Assembly: GCF_029714205.1 (NCBI RefSeq)
Contig: NZ_CP121648.1
Location: 558,001 to 622,000 of the forward strand
DNA length: 64,000 bases
Reading direction: 5' to 3'
From: Methylobacterium sp. CB376
Lineage (GTDB): Bacteria; Pseudomonadota; Alphaproteobacteria; Rhizobiales; Beijerinckiaceae
Under the pieces are notes generated by a model that was not told the origin of the DNA, ran no database searches, and saw only the letters and a program-made list of their open reading frames with translations. Every line of letters begins with the position of its first letter. The first letter of the stretch is position 1. Made by a program: the position numbers and the translations under genes. Shown here piece by piece: positions 42,987-51,957 of the stretch.

Positions 42987-43450
42987 TGGCCTTCTCCAGC
43001 CGCGGGAGCGGCCCGTACGGGTCCTCCGCCGACATCAACGTCACGCCGCTCATCGACGTGATGCTGGTCCTCCTGATCGTCTTCATGGTGACGGCACCGC
43101 TGCTGACGACCGGGATGAAGGTGAACCTGCCGCAATCCCGGGCCGCCAAGCCCATCGACCCGAAGGAGCCGGCGGTCGTCGCCGTTGCCAAGGACGGCAG
43201 GGTCTTCATCGGCACCGACGAGATCGCGCTCGACCGGCTCGTCCCGGCGGTGACGGCGGCGATCGAGAACGACCTGTCGCGGGTCGTTCACCTGAGGGGC
43301 GACAAGGACGCCTCCTACGGCGACGTGGTCAAGGTCATGGACCTGCTCGCATCGAGCGGGATCACGCACCTCGCCGTGGTCGCCAACCGCAGGAGCGCCG
43401 GCGAGGCGGGACACCCCGCGCCCCGGCGGGCGACGGGATCCGAGCCATGA
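42986..43450 (+). CDS. exbD: ExbD/TolR-type biopolymer transport protein
   Basis: A 154-residue protein with one transmembrane helix, ADINVTPLIDVMLVLLIVFM, that contains the essential aspartate, and a periplasmic C-terminal domain ending in THLAVVANR. It partners ExbB in the proton-driven motor. Start and stop both overlap neighbouring genes (TGATG with exbB, ATGA with tonB), so the three are translationally coupled. Confidence 0.93.
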   Translation: MAFSSRGSGPYGSSADINVTPLIDVMLVLLIVFMVTAPLLTTGMKVNLPQSRAAKPIDPKEPAVVAVAKDGRVFIGTDEIALDRLVPAVTAAIENDLSRVVHLRGDKDASYGDVVKVMDLLASSGITHLAVVANRRSAGEAGHPAPRRATGSEP

Positions 43451-44265
43451 CCGCGGCGGGACTCGCCGAGGCGCGGGACCTCGCGCCGCCGCGGTCGAAG
43501 GGGGACCATCCCCGCGCGCTGGCGCGCGCAGCGGCCTTCGCCGTCGCGCTCGCGGCCCATGGGCTGCTCCTGTGGGTGCCGCGGCCGTCCCCGGCGCCGC
43601 CCTCCGCCGTCGAGACCCTCGAGATCAGCGTGGTGGCGCAGGGCGACGCCACGACCGACGAGGCCGAGGAGACGCGCAGCGCGGCCGAGATGCCGCCGGA
43701 GCCCGAACCCGCGCCGCCGGAGCCGCCGCTCCCGCCCCCGCCGGCGGAGGCCGAACCGCCGCCGGTCCGGGAGAGCCCGGCCGCCCCGGCGATCCCGGTC
43801 CGCCCGCCGGAGCCGCCCGCGCCGCCGCGACCTGCCCCGCCCAAGCCGCCCAAGCCGCGCCCGCCGGAACGGCCGCGGGCGGAGACGAGGCCGCCGCGCA
43901 AGCCCGACTCCAAGCCCAGCCAGGCGAGCATGGCGCAGCACCGGGCGCATGCGGGGGCCGACCAGGGCGCGAATATCCGGTCCGGCCAGGCGGTCGCGGC
44001 CTACGGCGCGATCCTGAAGGCGGAGATCAACCGGCACAAATCCTATCCGGCCGCGGCCCGCGACAGGCAGGCATCCGGCGTGGTGATGGTCAGCTTCGCG
44101 ATCGGGCCGTCGGGCCGCATCGCGAGCGCGGCGATCGGCCGATCCTCGGGCGATCCGGCCCTGGACGCGGCCGCGCTGCAGGCGGTGCGCGCCGCCAGCC
44201 CGCCCCCGCCGCCCGGAGGGCATTTCAGCGGCCGCATCGCGATCGAGTACGCGCTGCGGCGATGA
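43447..44265 (+). CDS. tonB: TonB-family energy transducer
   Basis: A 272-residue protein that spans the periplasm to contact outer-membrane receptors. An N-terminal anchor (AAAFAVALAAHGLLLWV, with the His usually needed) is followed by a long Pro/Glu then Pro/Arg/Lys-rich spacer (about residues 80-160) and a C-terminal TonB domain, SYPAAARDRQASGVVMVSF to the end. A TonB dedicated to one system is common when the exbBD genes are next to it. The LacI-family gene is convergent, 18 bases downstream. Confidence 0.93.
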   Translation: MTAAGLAEARDLAPPRSKGDHPRALARAAAFAVALAAHGLLLWVPRPSPAPPSAVETLEISVVAQGDATTDEAEETRSAAEMPPEPEPAPPEPPLPPPPAEAEPPPVRESPAAPAIPVRPPEPPAPPRPAPPKPPKPRPPERPRAETRPPRKPDSKPSQASMAQHRAHAGADQGANIRSGQAVAAYGAILKAEINRHKSYPAAARDRQASGVVMVSFAIGPSGRIASAAIGRSSGDPALDAAALQAVRAASPPPPPGGHFSGRIAIEYALRR

Positions 44266-44283
44266 CGCGGCGGTCCCGCCGCG

Positions 44284-45348
44284 TCATCGCCGCGCCTCCG
44301 CGAAGGGCCGCGTGGAGTCGCGCACCACGAGGCGCCCCGGGTACAGCTTCTGCGCCGGATCGTGCGGCGCCCGCACGCCCTCGATCATCTCGATCAGGGT
44401 CGTGACCGCGAACTCCACCATCTCCAGCGTCGGAACCTCGATGGAGGTCAGGCGCGGCACCGTGTAGGCGCACTGGACCAGGTTGTCGAAGCCGACGACG
44501 CTGATCTCGTCGGGAACCCGGACGCCCTGCTCGTGCAGCGCCTTCAGCACGCCGAAGGCGACCCGGTCGTTGGCGGCCACGATCGCGTCGGGCCGCGGCG
44601 CACGCCTGAGCAGGCGCAAGGTCGTCCGGTATCCGCTCTCCGAACTCCAATCGCAGGGGACCACGAGGTCGTCGCGCGGGCGCAGGCCCGCCGCCGCCAG
44701 GGCCTCCCGGTATCCGCTGAGCCGATCGGCCACGGCGGGCAGGTGCCGGCCGTCGCGCTCGCCCTTGTAGAAGCAGATCGCCTTGCAGCCGGTCCGGACG
44801 AGGTAGCCGACGATCTGGCGAACCGCGTCGCGCTCCGCCCGCATCGCGAAGCTCGCCTCCGGCACGTCGAGGCCGAACACGAAGAACGGGACGGACTTGG
44901 CCCGCAGCGAGGCGATCAGCGGGTCGTCGCGGCGGTCGGCGAGCACGACCATGCCGTCGACCCGGGCCTCGCTCACGAGGCTCGTGATCCTGCTCAGGCC
45001 GTCCGGCTCTCCGGCGTTCCAGCGGCGATGGACGAGCATGTAGCCGTGGCGGTCCGTGACGTGGGCGAAGGTCTGCAGCACGATGCCCTGGTAGGTCTCC
45101 TGCATCATGCCCGTCACGTCGTCGTAGGGCTGGGCGCCGACCGAGAACACGCAGGCGATGCTGCGGCTCGGCTTCTTGCGCAGCGAGCGGGCCGCGAGGC
45201 TGGGGACGAAGTCCAGCTCCCGCATCGTCGCGCCCACCATCTCCCGCGTGGAGCGCGCCACCTTCTCCGGGTGATTCAGCACCAGCGACACCGTCTGAAA
45301 GCTCACGCCGGCGCGGCGTGCGACATCCTTGATCGTCACGCGAGCCAT
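44284..45348 (-). CDS. LacI-family transcriptional regulator
   Basis: A 354-residue regulator with the LacI helix-turn-helix (VTIKDVARRAGVSFQTVSLVL at residues 4-24), a hinge SLAARSLRKKPSRSIACVFS, and a sugar-binding-protein fold with DAIVAANDRVAFGVLKAL and VGFDN. These normally bind sugars or nucleosides. I use ATG 45348 after GAGG; a GTG two codons earlier is possible. It lies between tonB and the receptor operon, and LacI-type palindromes stand before exbB, before its own gene and around the receptor start, so it is the likely controller of all three. Confidence 0.93.
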   Translation of the reverse strand: MARVTIKDVARRAGVSFQTVSLVLNHPEKVARSTREMVGATMRELDFVPSLAARSLRKKPSRSIACVFSVGAQPYDDVTGMMQETYQGIVLQTFAHVTDRHGYMLVHRRWNAGEPDGLSRITSLVSEARVDGMVVLADRRDDPLIASLRAKSVPFFVFGLDVPEASFAMRAERDAVRQIVGYLVRTGCKAICFYKGERDGRHLPAVADRLSGYREALAAAGLRPRDDLVVPCDWSSESGYRTTLRLLRRAPRPDAIVAANDRVAFGVLKALHEQGVRVPDEISVVGFDNLVQCAYTVPRLTSIEVPTLEMVEFAVTTLIEMIEGVRAPHDPAQKLYPGRLVVRDSTRPFAEARR

Positions 45349-45439
45349 CTTCACCTCAGAGAACGTGATGGGATCGAAATTCCGGTCTCCAGAGGCCCGC
45401 CAGCCGGTCGGCTCTCCTGCGATCGATGACGGTCATTGC

Positions 45440-45449
45440 GAAACGTTCA
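45440..45449. promoter_or_regulatory. Operator-like site before the LacI-family gene
   Basis: GAAACGTTCA contains AAACGTTC, one base from the GAACGTTC core found before exbB and the TonB receptor. Its centre is 96 bases upstream of the regulator start, consistent with autoregulation. A half-site, AGAACGT, lies at 45359-45365. Confidence 0.4.
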
Positions 45450-45929
45450 TGCTCATTCAGATCGGCCCTGATGTCGAAGATCCGGCTTCGCACGCGGGAG
45501 CGCTTCTTCCCAGGTACAGGGGTCGCCAGGTACAGGGGTCGAGTATTGGCGCCGGGTGGAGGACCCGGTCCTCGATCACCCTGGGTTCATGATCCCCGGA
45601 CATCGTCTTACCGATCGAACCTGAAGCGATCCGGCGCCGTTGTCCAGGCTCGGCCGAAGGATTCGTCGGGCGCGGGGCTGCCGGCCTCGACGGGGAGCCG
45701 GAGGTGATCTCGGGCACCGGACGCGGCCGGGCGAGGCACGGCGCCCGACCGCCGCGTTCAGGCCGGGGCGGGCGTTGCGCCGCCTCCATCCCGCCCGCGC
45801 TCCCGACGCGCGGGCCGAAAGCCGAGCGGCAGCCGAGGGCGAAGCGCCTCGTCCCGGGACACGATCCACCCTCAGGCCGCCGGATCACGGCGCCCCCGAG
45901 CGGACCCGCCTCGGCAGGCCGGCGCCTCG

Positions 45930-46265
45930 CATGATGCGAAAACAAGAGATCGAGCAGAATCGCCCCATGGCATTCTGCCTAGAGCATTTTCCGACGAAGT
46001 GGATGCCGGTCCGTCGAAGACAATGAGGAAAAATCAAAGGCCCGTCGCATGTCCCGCTGAAGTGGATGCCGGCTCGGCGCAGGTGATGCCATAGGTGCCG
46101 GATCCGCCGCAGGTTTGCGTGGCAGAACCGGCGACCGCGCTCGTGATCCGGGATCCGCTTGATCGAAGCGGATCCCGGATCCCAAGCCCGCGCGGCGCCT
46201 GAGCGAAGCCGACATCCGCATTCCCGAAATGGGAGATGGCGAAGCCATCAACCGGATGGCGTATG
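45930..46265. repeat. Dispersed repeats of families B and A
   Basis: 45930-46030 repeats the family B segment of 30080-30190, including AGAGCATTTTCCGACGAAG and GGATGCCGGTCCGTCG. 46141-46180 has the GATCCGGGATCCGCTT hairpin and 46187-46265 a family A unit. The last unit ends about ten bases short of the phosphoesterase stop codon. Confidence 0.8.
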
Positions 46266-46273
46266 AAACCCGT

Positions 46274-47116
46274 TCAGGGCCGACGGCGCGCGAGACGAAG
46301 CCGCGGGCGGAACTGGAACATGTCGTCGAAGAAGCAGAAGGCCGGCGGCCCCAGTTCGAGGACCGGCAGCGCGGCGGCGAGCGCCGCGATCGCCTCGCGC
46401 CGGACGACCCGGTAGCGGGCCGCCTCGGCCTCGGTCAGGGGGGCGATCGCGTAGGTCTGCGTGGTGTGGAAGCGGTAGGTGTCGTGACCCGGCTGACGCA
46501 GCTTCAGGAGATCGGACAGGCGGTCGCGCAGGCCCCGCAGCTTCGCCTCCTCGGCGGCATCGACCGGGATCAGCCGGATCGCCTCGCCCGGCCGCACGTC
46601 GCGGTTGGAGGCGCCCTCGGCCACCTTCATCCGGAAGCGCGGCGCGCAGCCGAGGTCGAAGGTCTCCAGCTTCTCCAGGAAGACCCGGTCGCACTGGCCG
46701 AGCGGCGCGTCGAGGGGCAGGTCCGCCGGCCAGAAGCCGGGCTTCCGGACGAGATCGACCACGCCCTCGAAGACCGTCATGTGATAGCTCGACGGGGGCG
46801 TGAAGACGAACTTGTCCGCGTAGGGTTCCGCCGCGATGGTCGCGCGATACGCCATCAGGGCGGCGGCCGGACCGTCGATGTCGATGGGGCACACGATGGT
46901 GTTGCCGGGACAGGGCAGCAGCTTGCCCCGCGACGTGAACTTGACCCCGATCCAGGGGAAGGGCCGGGACGCCGCCGCCGGATCGGAACTCGCCAGGGCG
47001 GCGCTCACCGGCCGTCCCGGCCCGCTGCCCCACGCGGCGGCGCCGGAGAGTTGCAGGATGCGGCGGCGCGAGATGATCCGGCTCCCGCCGTCGCACCGCC
47101 TTTCGCGCCTCGTCAT
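46274..47116 (-). CDS. Tat-exported putative 2H phosphoesterase (DUF1868-like)
   Basis: A 280-residue protein with a twin-arginine signal (SRRRILQLSGAAAWG) that sends it folded to the periplasm. Two H-x-T motifs, His112-Met-Thr114 in YHMTVF and His217-Thr-Thr219 in RFHTTQTY, are spaced as in the 2H phosphoesterase superfamily, which opens cyclic phosphates or cleaves 2'-5' linkages; the overall pattern is like DUF1868. The start is three bases after the stop of the TonB receptor, so the two form an operon. A role in processing the imported ligand, for example a cyclic phosphate, is inference. Function is not known. Confidence 0.7.
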   Translation of the reverse strand: MTRRERRCDGGSRIISRRRILQLSGAAAWGSGPGRPVSAALASSDPAAASRPFPWIGVKFTSRGKLLPCPGNTIVCPIDIDGPAAALMAYRATIAAEPYADKFVFTPPSSYHMTVFEGVVDLVRKPGFWPADLPLDAPLGQCDRVFLEKLETFDLGCAPRFRMKVAEGASNRDVRPGEAIRLIPVDAAEEAKLRGLRDRLSDLLKLRQPGHDTYRFHTTQTYAIAPLTEAEAARYRVVRREAIAALAAALPVLELGPPAFCFFDDMFQFRPRLRLARRRP

Positions 47117-47119
47117 GGC

Positions 47120-49516
47120 TCAGAAATCCAAGGTCAGGCTGGCGGTGACCGCGAAGGGCGAGCCGAGATAGAAGCTCGGCGCGTTCGCCGCGCTGAGCGC
47201 GAAGCCGGTCGTGTTGCCAGGGTTGATGTAGATGTACTTCTTGTTGAAGAGATTCGTGACGTTCAGCTTGAATAGCCCGTCCTGCGCGCCCGGGATCGCC
47301 TCGACCAGGGATGTGCCCTTCAGCTTGTAGCCGAGACCGAGATCGACCGTGGCGTAGCCCGGCAGGGAGATGTCGTTGGTGAGCGTGGCGTAGACCTCGC
47401 TGGTGTACTTGGCGCGGGCGAAGGCGAAGAAGGGCCCGTTCTCGTACATCACGGTCGACGCCGTCAGGGACAAGGGGGAGTTGAAGTAGAACTTGCCCTT
47501 GGTGCGCAGCGCCGGCGATTTCGGGTCGGGAACGATGTTGCCGTCGATCGTGTCGTGGTTGATGGCCTGGGAGAGCAGCACGCTCCAGCCCTCGTACGGC
47601 TTGGTCGCCACCTCGACCTCGGCGCCGACCGCGGTGGTGCTGCCGATGTTGGTGTACTTGCTCGAGAGGGAGCCGTCGCCGTTGGCGGTCTGGGCGATCC
47701 GGTCGCTGTACTTGATCAGGAAGCCGGTCGCGTTGACGTCCAGGAAGTCGCCCTTCAGGCGGTAGCCCAGATCGAAGCTCAGGGCGCGCTCCGCCTTGAT
47801 GGTCGGCACCTGGATCAGGTTGGTGGCGCCGTTGACCAAGCGGCCATCCGCGAAATTGGGCGGGACCCTGGCATTCATCGACGCGTTCGCGAAGACCTGG
47901 TTCGCCGCGTCGAGATCGTAGCGCATCCCCACCGCCGGCAGCAGGAAGGCGTAGCTTCTGTTCACCGTGTAATCCAGGTACGAATCCGTTCTGGTACTCG
48001 TGCCGGACGGAAGATTATGGAAGCTGCGCGAGTAGAACTTCTGCCGCAGCGAGAGATCGACGTGCATGGCGTCATCGAGCAGCGATATGCTGTCGGAAAT
48101 CGCCACCGTCGTATTGTAATAATCCGTCTTCCAGTTGCGGTTCGTGACGATATTTCCGTCGAAGCCGCGCAGAAGGTTCGACTTGAACCAGATATCAGGC
48201 AAAGTGTTATTCGTCTGATCGATCTGCTGGAACGGATTCATTTGATGCTGATAGGTGTACTCGGTCCAGAGGCTGCCCGTGACGGTGTGGTTGTCGAGCC
48301 GCCCGGTGAGGCTGACGACGTTGCCGACCCGGTCGAAGTCGCTCTGGCTCATCTGGCCGAGCAGGGCGTTGGTGCCCCGGGTGCCGTAGGCCGAGAAGGC
48401 GCCGATCGGGCTCGACAGGAGCTTGCCGGCGTAGCCGGCCTCCTTGAGCACGATCTCGCTCGTGCTCCCGGATTCCTGGTGCAGGAAGTAGGGCGTCAGG
48501 CGCAGCTCGACGCCGTCCGAGAGCGGGAAGCGCCCGTCGATCGACGCGTAGGCGTGGCGGCCGGGCTCCCAGGAATAGCCGGAATAGCCGGTATTGGCCG
48601 GCGTGGGGGTGACCGCCAGACCGATCGCCGAGAAGACCGCGCCCGGACCGGTGAGGATCGTCGGCGGCGTCCGCAGCCAGCCATTGCGATAGCCGAAGGC
48701 TTGGTACTGATCCTTCGTCACGGTCCGGACGAAGGTATTGGCGAACTCGTTGTAGAACGACGTGAAGCTGATGCTGCCGCCATTGTCGAGCTTGACGTCG
48801 AACCGGCTGTCGACGTGATGCCGCTCCGCCTCTCCGGGGCCTGCGAAGTAGTCCGACCGCGCGTGCGAGTAGGACACGTAGCCCTTCAGCACCTCGTCGA
48901 AGAGGGGGCCGGTATTGGCGCGCAGGAACGTCTTGTTGAGGAAGTAGGAGCCGAACGATTGCGAGAAGGTGACCGCCGGCGCGTCGGCCGGTCGGCACTG
49001 CTCCATGCTGACCTGGCCGCCGATGGCGCCGTGCTGCGCGACCGTGCCGGCGCTCGTCCCCTGCGTGACGTCGACGGCGCAGAGATTCTCGCTGTCCGTG
49101 TAGATCTGGGGCAGGACCGAGAAAGTGCCCGGATCGTTGAGCGGCACGCCGTTGAGGGAGAGGCCGATCTGCGTGCTGTCGAAGCCGCGGATCGAGTATC
49201 CCCCGCCGAACAGACCCGAGGGATCGCGCGAATAGGAGTTCACGCCGGCGATTCCGCCGATCCGCTGCGCCAGATTCGCGGTGCCCGGCTGCCGCGCGAT
49301 GTCCTCCCGGCGCAGGGTGGTGGCCGCCGCAGTACCGTTCTGCTCGGCCAGGAGCGGCGCCCCGCGGTCGCCCGCCCCCTCGCCGCGCGCCGCCGCCGCC
49401 TCGACCGAGACCGTGCCGAGGTCGGTTGCCCCCTGTGCCAGGGCGGCGTGCGGGAGGGCGGCCGCGGCCAGACACGCGATCAGCCCTTTATAGAACGTTC
49501 TAATTTTCACCGACAT
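47120..49516 (-). CDS. TonB-dependent outer-membrane receptor
   Basis: A 798-residue receptor: signal peptide ending in HAALAQG, a plug domain with LAQRIGGIAGVNSYSRDP and GYSIRGFDSTQIGLSLNGVPLNDPG, and a long beta-barrel ending LTASLTLDF with terminal Phe as needed for barrel assembly. Two plug cysteines (LCAVDV, EQCRPAD) are unusual. The closing TonB-box II region NLFNKKYIYINPG is typical of siderophore- and substrate-type receptors; the ligand cannot be read off. It has a periplasmic 2H-like phosphoesterase downstream and two GAACGTTC operators, one at 49491-49502 inside codons 5-9 and one about 105 bases upstream. Confidence 0.93.
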   Translation of the reverse strand: MSVKIRTFYKGLIACLAAAALPHAALAQGATDLGTVSVEAAAARGEGAGDRGAPLLAEQNGTAAATTLRREDIARQPGTANLAQRIGGIAGVNSYSRDPSGLFGGGYSIRGFDSTQIGLSLNGVPLNDPGTFSVLPQIYTDSENLCAVDVTQGTSAGTVAQHGAIGGQVSMEQCRPADAPAVTFSQSFGSYFLNKTFLRANTGPLFDEVLKGYVSYSHARSDYFAGPGEAERHHVDSRFDVKLDNGGSISFTSFYNEFANTFVRTVTKDQYQAFGYRNGWLRTPPTILTGPGAVFSAIGLAVTPTPANTGYSGYSWEPGRHAYASIDGRFPLSDGVELRLTPYFLHQESGSTSEIVLKEAGYAGKLLSSPIGAFSAYGTRGTNALLGQMSQSDFDRVGNVVSLTGRLDNHTVTGSLWTEYTYQHQMNPFQQIDQTNNTLPDIWFKSNLLRGFDGNIVTNRNWKTDYYNTTVAISDSISLLDDAMHVDLSLRQKFYSRSFHNLPSGTSTRTDSYLDYTVNRSYAFLLPAVGMRYDLDAANQVFANASMNARVPPNFADGRLVNGATNLIQVPTIKAERALSFDLGYRLKGDFLDVNATGFLIKYSDRIAQTANGDGSLSSKYTNIGSTTAVGAEVEVATKPYEGWSVLLSQAINHDTIDGNIVPDPKSPALRTKGKFYFNSPLSLTASTVMYENGPFFAFARAKYTSEVYATLTNDISLPGYATVDLGLGYKLKGTSLVEAIPGAQDGLFKLNVTNLFNKKYIYINPGNTTGFALSAANAPSFYLGSPFAVTASLTLDF
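49491..49505. promoter_or_regulatory. GAACGTTC operator overlapping the receptor start
   Basis: TAGAACGTTCTAATT contains the perfect palindrome TAGAACGTTCTA centred at 49496.5. On the minus strand it covers codons 5-9 of the receptor gene, so a bound repressor would block elongation or initiation. Its centre is 127 bases, about 12 helical turns, from the site at 49618. Confidence 0.65.
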
Positions 49517-49852
49517 GCCCCCACAGCACGCGTCGCGCCGCGGCCCGCCCCCTCGTGACGCGCCGGCTCACGGACCAGATTCGGCGCCGCGCCGCGGCGG
49601 GCGGGCCCGATTTCTCCTGGAACGTTCTAATTCTTACCCAGAGGAAGCTGCAGATTTGTGACACCCGCGCGGGACGCGGCCGGACCGGCCGGCTGGCCGA
49701 GGCGACCTCATCCGGGATCCCGAATGCCGGCCGCGCCGTTCTAGGGGCTGTGAGGGACCGGAGGCGGGTGTCGTGCTGGCCCGGGCCGAGCGCCCGGCAG
49801 GAGCCGAGGGCAGCCCACCCGATGGGCGCGGGCCGCAGCGAGGGAGGCCAAG
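49517..49852. other. Shared gap between the TonB receptor and kup
   Basis: 336 bases between divergent genes with no coding signal. It should hold the receptor promoter and the kup promoter. The AT-richer part is 49612-49660 and includes the second GAACGTTC site. Confidence 0.5.
49618..49632. promoter_or_regulatory. Second GAACGTTC operator upstream of the receptor
   Basis: TGGAACGTTCTAATT has the core GAACGTTC at 49620-49627, centred at 49623.5. It is about 107 bases upstream of the receptor start and 230 bases upstream of kup. The spacing to the first site suits looping by a tetrameric LacI-type repressor. Confidence 0.6.
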
Positions 49853-51766
49853 GTGGAAGCGACTGCAGAGGCGGACCAGGTCCATGCTCCCATCCCGCGC
49901 GTCCCGGCCGCCCTGGCGCTCGGCGCCCTCGGCATCGTCTACGGCGACATCGGCACGAGCCCGCTCTACGCCCTGAAGGAAACGATCCGGGCCGCCTCCT
50001 CCGGCGGCCCGCCCCGGGCCGAGGCCGTGGTCGGCTCGGTGTCGCTGATCCTGTGGGCCCTCGTCCTCATCGTCTCGATCAAGTACGCGATCCTGATCAT
50101 GCGGGCCTCCAACAAGGGCGAGGGCGGCATCGTCGCCATGCTGGCCCTGCTCGGCGCCCGCCACGCGCCGCCCCGCTCCTGGCGCGCCATGCTGCTCGTG
50201 CTCGGCCTGGTCGGGGCCGCCCTGCTCTACGGGGACGGCGCGATCACGCCGGCCATCTCGGTCCTCTCGGCGATCGAGGGCCTCAAGGTCGACGCGCCCG
50301 GGGTGAAGCCCTTCGTGGTGCCGGTGACGCTGGTGATCCTGATCGGCCTGTTCGCGGTGCAGCGCCGGGGCACGGGCTTCATCGGCCGCATCTTCGGGCC
50401 GGTCATGCTGCTGTGGTTCTGCGCCATCGCCCTCGCGGGGGCCGCCGGCATCGTCGGCGACCCGCGCATCCTCGCGGCGCTCAACCCCGCCCACGCCGTC
50501 GAGACCCTGCTGACGGCGGGCCTGCCGGTCAGCTTCGCGATGCTCGGCGCGGCCTTCCTGGCGGTGACCGGCGGCGAGGCGATGTACGCCGATATGGGCC
50601 ATTTCGGCTGCGGCCCGATTCGCCTGGCGTGGTTCTCGATCGTGCTGCCGGCCCTGGTGCTGAACTATCTGGGCCAGGGCGCGCTGCTGCTGCAGGACCC
50701 CTCCGCCCTCGAGAACCCGTTCTTCCAGCTCGTGCCGTCCTTCGCGCATTACCCGATGGTGGCCTTCGCGACGCTCGCCACGGTGATCGCCTCGCAGGCG
50801 ATCATCTCGGGCGCCTTCTCGCTCACCCAGCAGGCGATCCAGCTCGGCTTCTTCCCGCGCATGCGGATCGTCCACACCTCCAGCCGGGAGGCGGGCCAGA
50901 TCTACATCCCGCTCGTGAACTGGCTGCTCGCCGCCGCGACGCTGGGGGCGGTGCTCGCCTTCGGCTCCTCGGACGCGCTGGCGGGCGCCTACGGCATCGC
51001 GGTGTCGCTGCTGATGGTGATCACCACGGTCCTGGCGACCCTGATCGCCCTGCACTGGGGCTTCAACCCGCTCCTGGTGCTGGCCGCCAACGGGACGTTC
51101 CTGCTCGTCGACCTCACCTTCTTCGGCGCGAACAGCCTGAAATTCCTGGAGGGCGGCTGGTTCCCGCTGCTGCTGGCGGCCGGCGTCGCCTTCCTGATGC
51201 TGACCTGGCGCCGGGGCATGCTGCTGATGGAGGAGGCGCGGGTCCAGGTCCGGCTGCCCGAGAAGGAGTTCCTGGCCCGGGTCGAGGCCAAGCACCTGCC
51301 GCGCATTCCCGGCACGGCGGCCTTCCTGACCTCGGGCGACGAGGGCATGCCGCTGCCGCTGATGAATTTCGTGCATCATCTGCGCGTCCTGCACGAGCGG
51401 GTGCTGCTGGTGACCGTCAAGGGCCTCGACGTGCCGCGGGTCCCGATGGCCGAGCGCTTCACCGTGGTGCCGATCACCCCGGACGTGACGCGCCTCGTGC
51501 TGCGCTTCGGCTTCATGGACGGGACGAACGTGCCGGCGGTGCTGCGCGCCGCGGTGGAGGCCGGCCACCTGCCCGGCATCGACCCCGACCGGCTGACCTA
51601 CCTCATCAGCCACGAGACGGTGGTGCCGTCGCCGCAGCATCCCGGCCTGTCGGGCTGGCGCGAGGAGATCTTCGCGCTCATGCAGCGCAACGCCGAGGAG
51701 ACGGCGAGCTACTTCTGCGTCCCGACCAAGCAGGTGATGGAGGTCGGGGCCGAGGTGCCGGTCTGA
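49853..51766 (+). CDS. kup: Kup, potassium uptake permease
   Basis: A 637-residue Kup/HAK/KT-type transporter that imports K+ with protons, in the inner membrane with 12 predicted helices and a soluble C-terminal domain. The family signature ALGIVYGDIGTSPLYALKE is near the N-terminus, followed by GEGGIVAMLAL, LYGDGAITPAISVLSAIEG and GGEAMYADMGHFG. The start is GTG 49853 with GGGAGG six bases upstream. It is divergent from the TonB receptor; whether it shares that regulation is not clear. Confidence 0.96.
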   Translation: MEATAEADQVHAPIPRVPAALALGALGIVYGDIGTSPLYALKETIRAASSGGPPRAEAVVGSVSLILWALVLIVSIKYAILIMRASNKGEGGIVAMLALLGARHAPPRSWRAMLLVLGLVGAALLYGDGAITPAISVLSAIEGLKVDAPGVKPFVVPVTLVILIGLFAVQRRGTGFIGRIFGPVMLLWFCAIALAGAAGIVGDPRILAALNPAHAVETLLTAGLPVSFAMLGAAFLAVTGGEAMYADMGHFGCGPIRLAWFSIVLPALVLNYLGQGALLLQDPSALENPFFQLVPSFAHYPMVAFATLATVIASQAIISGAFSLTQQAIQLGFFPRMRIVHTSSREAGQIYIPLVNWLLAAATLGAVLAFGSSDALAGAYGIAVSLLMVITTVLATLIALHWGFNPLLVLAANGTFLLVDLTFFGANSLKFLEGGWFPLLLAAGVAFLMLTWRRGMLLMEEARVQVRLPEKEFLARVEAKHLPRIPGTAAFLTSGDEGMPLPLMNFVHHLRVLHERVLLVTVKGLDVPRVPMAERFTVVPITPDVTRLVLRFGFMDGTNVPAVLRAAVEAGHLPGIDPDRLTYLISHETVVPSPQHPGLSGWREEIFALMQRNAEETASYFCVPTKQVMEVGAEVPV

Positions 51767-51957
51767 GGCGGGATCCGGCGCAGGCGGGGAGACGGCGCGG
51801 CCCGTCCGGCCGCCTCGCCGCCAGCGCAGTGTTGTGCGCCGGCAACAGGCCGCCCGATTCCGCCGCGCGGCGCGGCGTGATCGCGCCGCGCGTGCTGCCA
51901 GCCCGCTGACCTTGGGTTATCCGCGCGCGGATCATCGTGCGGCGACGCAGCAGGCCC

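Larger units (their letters stand above)
45349..46273. other. Long intergenic region upstream of the LacI-family gene
   Basis: About 925 bases without a convincing gene. The first 100 bases should hold the regulator promoter and an operator-like site (45440-45449). From 45930 the region is filled with dispersed repeats of both families up to the phosphoesterase gene. The open frames between 45457 and 46026 have no recognisable features. Confidence 0.5.

Noticed and set aside
45457..46026. Open frames of 128-162 codons between the LacI gene and the 2H gene
   Set aside because: They overlap dispersed repeats, are unlike any family and have no ribosome-binding site.
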